The notes under the pieces: generated by a model
The model's database searches: none
What the model saw: the letters and a program-made list of their open reading frames with translations, nothing else
Told to the model about the DNA's origin: nothing
Shown here: positions 61,245-64,000 of the stretch, piece after piece
How positions within the stretch are numbered: position 1 is the stretch's first letter
How the letters are laid out: every line of letters starts with the position of its first letter
Source of the DNA: Pseudomonas sp. H3(2019)
Lineage (GTDB): Bacteria > Pseudomonadota > Gammaproteobacteria > Pseudomonadales > Pseudomonadaceae
Reading direction: 5' to 3'
NCBI RefSeq assembly: GCF_007713465.1
Contig: NZ_VMSG01000023.1
Span: forward strand, 1-64,000
DNA: 64,000 bases
Made by a program: the position numbers and the translations under genes

Positions 61245-61853
61245 TTAGCGGCGAATGACGCCGACACTCAAGCCTTCGATCACCAGGTCCTGATCTTTCA
61301 GGTTCACTTCGATCGGGGCAAACTCGGGGTTTTCGGCAATCAGCCAGACTTTGCTGCCGTCGCGCTTGAAGCGCTTGACGGTCACTTCATCGCCGATCCG
61401 TGCAACCACGATCTGGCCGTTACGGGCTTCGCGCGTGGTGTGCACGGCAAGCAGGTCGCCGTCGAAAATCCCCACGTCCTTCATGCTCATGCCGTGAACG
61501 CGCAACAAATAGTCGGCGCGTGGATGGAAGAAAGAAGGATTGATGTTGCAGGATTCCTCGATGTGCTGTTGAGCGAGAATCGGAGCGCCGGCAGCAACCC
61601 GGCCAATGATCGGCAAGGTGGACTCGTCGGCCTTGGCTTCGAAGCCCGGGATGCGAATGCCGCGTGAGGCGCCGGGCGTCATTTCGATTGCACCCTTGCG
61701 CGCCAGTGCCTTGAGGTGTTCTTCAGCGGCATTGGGTGACTTGAAGCCAAGCTCCAGGGCGATTTCTGCGCGGGTCGGCGGATAGCCGTTGTCTTCGAGG
61801 CAGCGTTTGATAAAAGCCAGAATCTCAGCTTGGCGTGGCGTCAGTTTTATCAT
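61245..61853 (-). CDS. lexA: LexA repressor
   Basis: 202 aa. N-terminal winged helix (LTPRQAEILAFIKRCLEDNG) and C-terminal self-cleaving S24 domain: cleavage site VAAGAPI, Ser in HGMSMKDVGIFDG and Lys in VTVKRFKRDG. RecA filaments trigger its cleavage, releasing SOS genes. It represses itself and sulA through the two boxes upstream. Confidence 0.97.
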   Translation of the reverse strand: MIKLTPRQAEILAFIKRCLEDNGYPPTRAEIALELGFKSPNAAEEHLKALARKGAIEMTPGASRGIRIPGFEAKADESTLPIIGRVAAGAPILAQQHIEESCNINPSFFHPRADYLLRVHGMSMKDVGIFDGDLLAVHTTREARNGQIVVARIGDEVTVKRFKRDGSKVWLIAENPEFAPIEVNLKDQDLVIEGLSVGVIRR

Positions 61854-61863
61854 GTCGATCGCT

Positions 61864-61898
61864 CTGTCTTTTTATACAGTGACTGGGATTATATACAG
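61864..61898 (-). promoter_or_regulatory. lexA-sulA promoter with two LexA boxes
   Basis: Two CTG-N10-CAG boxes at 61864-61879 and 61883-61898, read on either strand. On the minus strand, TTGCCA (about 61910-61915), 16 bp and TATAAT (61888-61893) form the promoter, and the upstream box covers the -10 element. LexA binding would therefore shut its own synthesis. Confidence 0.9.
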
Positions 61899-62063
61899 TG
61901 AAGTGGTCTTGGCAATCCTCCTTTTTTATCCGACCGCTGGACGGTCGGTTTACAGATCGTCAGCTTGCTGCTTGTAGGACTGGCTACAGCTCCCGACTTG
62001 TATGGTTAAATAGCTGACCGACCGTTCGCAAAACGAACAGGCAGGCTTGACAAGGCCCAGGCT

Positions 62064-62090
62064 GAAACGTATGTTTCAAACAAGTGTTTG
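62064..62090 (+). promoter_or_regulatory. Two overlapping PsrA boxes upstream of psrA
   Basis: GAAACGTATGTTTC (62064-62077) and CAAACAAGTGTTTG (62077-62090) both fit the PsrA consensus G/CAAAC-N2-4-GTTTG/C and share one base. The site ends 15 bp before the psrA start, so the protein should repress itself. Confidence 0.85.
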
Positions 62091-62105
62091 TCAGGCGGAG
62101 TAGCC

Positions 62106-62813
62106 ATGGCCCAGTCGGAAACCGTTGAACGCATTCTCGATGCTGCCGAGCAGTTGTTCGCGGAAAAAGGTTTTGCCGAAACTTCATTGCGGCTGATCAC
62201 CAGCAAGGCTGGGGTCAATCTGGCGGCGGTGAATTATCATTTCGGCTCAAAGAAGGCCTTGATTCAGGCAGTCTTCTCGCGTTTTCTCGGGCCTTTCTGC
62301 ATCAGCCTCGATCGTGAGCTGGAGCGCCGTCAGGCCAAGCTGGACAGCAAGCCAAGCCTCGAAGAGCTGCTGGAAATCCTCGTCGAGCAAGCCCTCGTGG
62401 TGCAGCCACGCAGCGGCAACGATTTGTCTATCTTCATGCGCCTGTTGGGGCTGGCATTCAGCCAGAGCCAAGGGCACTTGCGGCGTTACCTGGAAGACAT
62501 GTACGGCAAGGTATTCCGTCGTTACATGCTGCTGGTCAATGAAGCCGCACCGCGTATTCCGCCTATCGAACTGTTCTGGCGCGTGCACTTCATGCTCGGC
62601 GCAGCGGCGTTCAGCATGTCGGGGATCAAGGCCTTGCGCGCTATTGCCGAGACCGATTTCGGGGTGAACACCTCGATCGAGCAGGTGATGCGTCTGATGG
62701 TGCCGTTCCTGGCTGCTGGCATGCGCGCTGAAACCGGCGTCACCGACGATGCCATGGCGTCGGCCCAGTTGCGTCCTCGCAGCAAATCGGCACCCGTGGC
62801 CGCCAAGGTTTAA
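62106..62813 (+). CDS. psrA: PsrA, TetR-family regulator of fatty acid degradation and RpoS
   Basis: 235 aa from ATG 62106 behind GGCGGAGTAGCC. N-terminal TetR HTH (ERILDAAEQLFAEKGFAETS), then a helical ligand domain that binds long-chain fatty acids in related proteins. PsrA activates rpoS and represses fadBA in P. aeruginosa. The two overlapping PsrA boxes upstream and the lexA neighbour fit PA3006. Confidence 0.94.
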   Translation: MAQSETVERILDAAEQLFAEKGFAETSLRLITSKAGVNLAAVNYHFGSKKALIQAVFSRFLGPFCISLDRELERRQAKLDSKPSLEELLEILVEQALVVQPRSGNDLSIFMRLLGLAFSQSQGHLRRYLEDMYGKVFRRYMLLVNEAAPRIPPIELFWRVHFMLGAAAFSMSGIKALRAIAETDFGVNTSIEQVMRLMVPFLAAGMRAETGVTDDAMASAQLRPRSKSAPVAAKV

Positions 62814-62861
62814 CCGCTCACGGGTGGGCGCGGCAGCTTACATCCGCTAAGCTAGCCGCCC

Positions 62862-63014
62862 ATGCTGACTCTCGTTTCAGACCCGCTCCATTTATCCTTT
62901 GCCGACCACGTTCCGCCGGGCATCGCCCTTGGCGGCGAAGTCGTGTGTCTGCGTCGGGCCGGGCTCTTCAAAGATGCGCCGCGCGCGCTTTTCGTTATCA
63001 AGGAATTTCTATGA
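62862..63014 (+). CDS. Possible 50-aa leader peptide coupled to nagZ
   Basis: ATG 62862 to TGA 63012-63014, whose stop overlaps the nagZ start in the ATGA form typical of translational coupling. The product begins MLTLVSDPLHLSFADHVPPG. Third positions are GC-rich as in genes. There is no clear ribosome binding site for its ATG, so it may be a chance frame. No known motif. Confidence 0.45.
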   Translation: MLTLVSDPLHLSFADHVPPGIALGGEVVCLRRAGLFKDAPRALFVIKEFL

Positions 63015-64000
63015 CTGCTGGTCTGCAAGGCTCGTTGATGGTGGACGTCGCCGGTACCTGGCTGACGGCCGAAGATCGCCAACTGTTGCGTCAGCCCGAA
63101 GTGGGTGGCCTGATCATTTTTGCGCGCAATATCGAGCATCCGCGCCAGGTTCGTGAGTTGAGTGCTTCGATCCGTGCGGTGCGTCCCGACCTGCTGTTGG
63201 CCGTGGATCAGGAGGGCGGCCGGGTGCAGCGCCTGCGTCAGGGCTTCGTACGTCTGCCGGCCATGCGGGCGATTGCTGACAACCCGAATGCCGAATACCT
63301 GGCCGAGCAGTGCGGCTGGATCATGGCGACTGAAGTGCTGGCCGTGGGGCTCGACTTGAGCTTTGCCCCGGTGCTGGACCTCGACTACCAGCGCAGTGCC
63401 GTGGTCGGTACCCGTTCGTTCGAAGGTGACCCGGAACGTGCGGCTGTGCTGGCAGGCGCGTTCATTCGCGGCATGAACAGCGCTGGCATGGCGGCGACTG
63501 GCAAGCACTTCCCTGGCCATGGCTGGGCGGAGGCAGACTCGCACGTCGCGATTCCGAATGACGAGCGCAGTCTTGAGGATATCCGCGCCAAGGACCTCGT
63601 ACCGTTCGCACGCTTGAGCAAGCAGCTGGCGGCGGTGATGCCCGCTCACGTGATCTACCCGCAGGTTGACTCGCAGCCCGCCGGCTTTTCGCGCCGCTGG
63701 TTGCAGGACATCCTGCGTGGCGAGTTGAAGTTTGACGGGGTGATCTTCAGCGACGATCTGTCGATGGCGGGTGCCCATGTGGTCGGCGACGCTGCCAGCC
63801 GGATCGAAGCGGCATTGTCGGCCGGTTGCGACATGGGGCTGGTCTGCAATGATCGTGCGGCCGCCGAACTGGCCCTGAGTGCGGCTCAGCGCTTGAAGGT
63901 CAAGCCGTCTGCACGCATCGCGCGGATGCGCGGCCAGTCGTTCGCCAGCACCGATTACCGGCAGGACCCGCGCTGGCTCACCGCCCTTGGCGCGCTCAAA
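63011..64000 (+). CDS. nagZ: Beta-N-acetylglucosaminidase NagZ (cut by the window end)
   Basis: The visible 330 codons cover nearly the full protein (family about 332-340). NagZ removes GlcNAc from anhydro-muropeptides in the cytoplasm during cell-wall recycling, work that follows Slt activity, and its products control AmpC. Family-3 signature KHFPGHGWAEADSH and the nucleophile Asp in FSDDLSMAGAH are present. The start ATG follows AAGGAATTTCT. The stop codon is beyond 64000. Confidence 0.94.
   Translation, partial: MTAGLQGSLMVDVAGTWLTAEDRQLLRQPEVGGLIIFARNIEHPRQVRELSASIRAVRPDLLLAVDQEGGRVQRLRQGFVRLPAMRAIADNPNAEYLAEQCGWIMATEVLAVGLDLSFAPVLDLDYQRSAVVGTRSFEGDPERAAVLAGAFIRGMNSAGMAATGKHFPGHGWAEADSHVAIPNDERSLEDIRAKDLVPFARLSKQLAAVMPAHVIYPQVDSQPAGFSRRWLQDILRGELKFDGVIFSDDLSMAGAHVVGDAASRIEAALSAGCDMGLVCNDRAAAELALSAAQRLKVKPSARIARMRGQSFASTDYRQDPRWLTALGALK

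Noticed and set aside
1..64000. CRISPR arrays, rRNA genes, riboswitches
   Set aside because: No regularly spaced direct repeats, no rRNA segments and no known riboswitch core were seen on reading through the window.

Overview
The window looks like a chromosome segment of a Pseudomonas of the fluorescens type. The right-hand 45 kb carries the conserved Pseudomonas block folD - tRNA cluster - tig - clpP - clpX - lon - hupB - tRNA-Asp - ppiD. It also carries the block slt - uup - (UspA) - fadBA - DUF1653 - topA - ... - sulA/lexA - psrA - nagZ, whose order matches the P. aeruginosa PA3020-PA3005 neighbourhood as I remember it. Codon use there is GC-rich and typical of the genus.

The left 19 kb (1-19.1 kb) is accessory DNA. 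Bases 1-55 are identical to the right end of an IS3-family/IS2-group element that is complete at 8053-9292. Two copies in direct orientation therefore bracket 56-8052. The bracketed DNA holds a divergent XRE-cupin regulator, a class II aldolase and a DHDPS-family aldolase/lyase. It also holds a compact three-gene operon: an AurF-like diiron oxygenase with all seven expected metal ligands, a TauE/SafE permease and an FAD/[2Fe-2S] reductase. A rulB (umuC-like) remnant and a diguanylate cyclase follow. The regulator gap has nested palindromes. I could not match this cluster to a described pathway; it is the best candidate here for an undescribed oxidative, possibly N-oxygenating, system.

From 9.3 to 14.9 kb is a scrapyard of mobile DNA. 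It holds an EamA transporter gene broken by a frameshift and by the IS, and a LysR gene. Next come a group II intron domain V/VI scar, IS66 tnpA/tnpB remnants fused in frame to a phage protein, and a phage baseplate remnant. An AT-rich acyltransferase gene is followed by a gene pair that reads like one gene cut by a nonsense codon. The stretch ends with an orphan LexA-type box, a tRNA-Gly(CCC) 3' fragment that looks like an integration scar, and a 183-bp MITE-like element. From 15 to 19 kb are a secreted hypothetical protein and an MFS/LysR divergent pair.

The core part begins with folD. The tRNA operon (Arg-TCT, His, Leu-TAG, His) contains a perfect 59-bp tandem duplication that makes an extra 3' half of tRNA-His. 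The tig-clpP-clpX-lon-hupB-ppiD block is the protein folding and turnover module; lon has a sigma32-like promoter and hupB a strong sigma70 promoter. A second MFS/LysR pair, a DUF2242 lipoprotein, an overlooked 28-aa gene, and an AraC regulator next to a nitrilase-fold protein lacking its catalytic Lys and Cys follow. Then come fadH, a D-cysteine desulfhydrase-like enzyme, cytochrome b561, a MATE pump, pdxB, an ABC exporter, a Fic protein, Slt and Uup. The last part carries fatty acid oxidation (fadBA), topA, a DUF3137-like/LemA pair, the SOS operon lexA-sulA with two LexA boxes, psrA with two overlapping PsrA boxes, and nagZ, which is cut by the window end.
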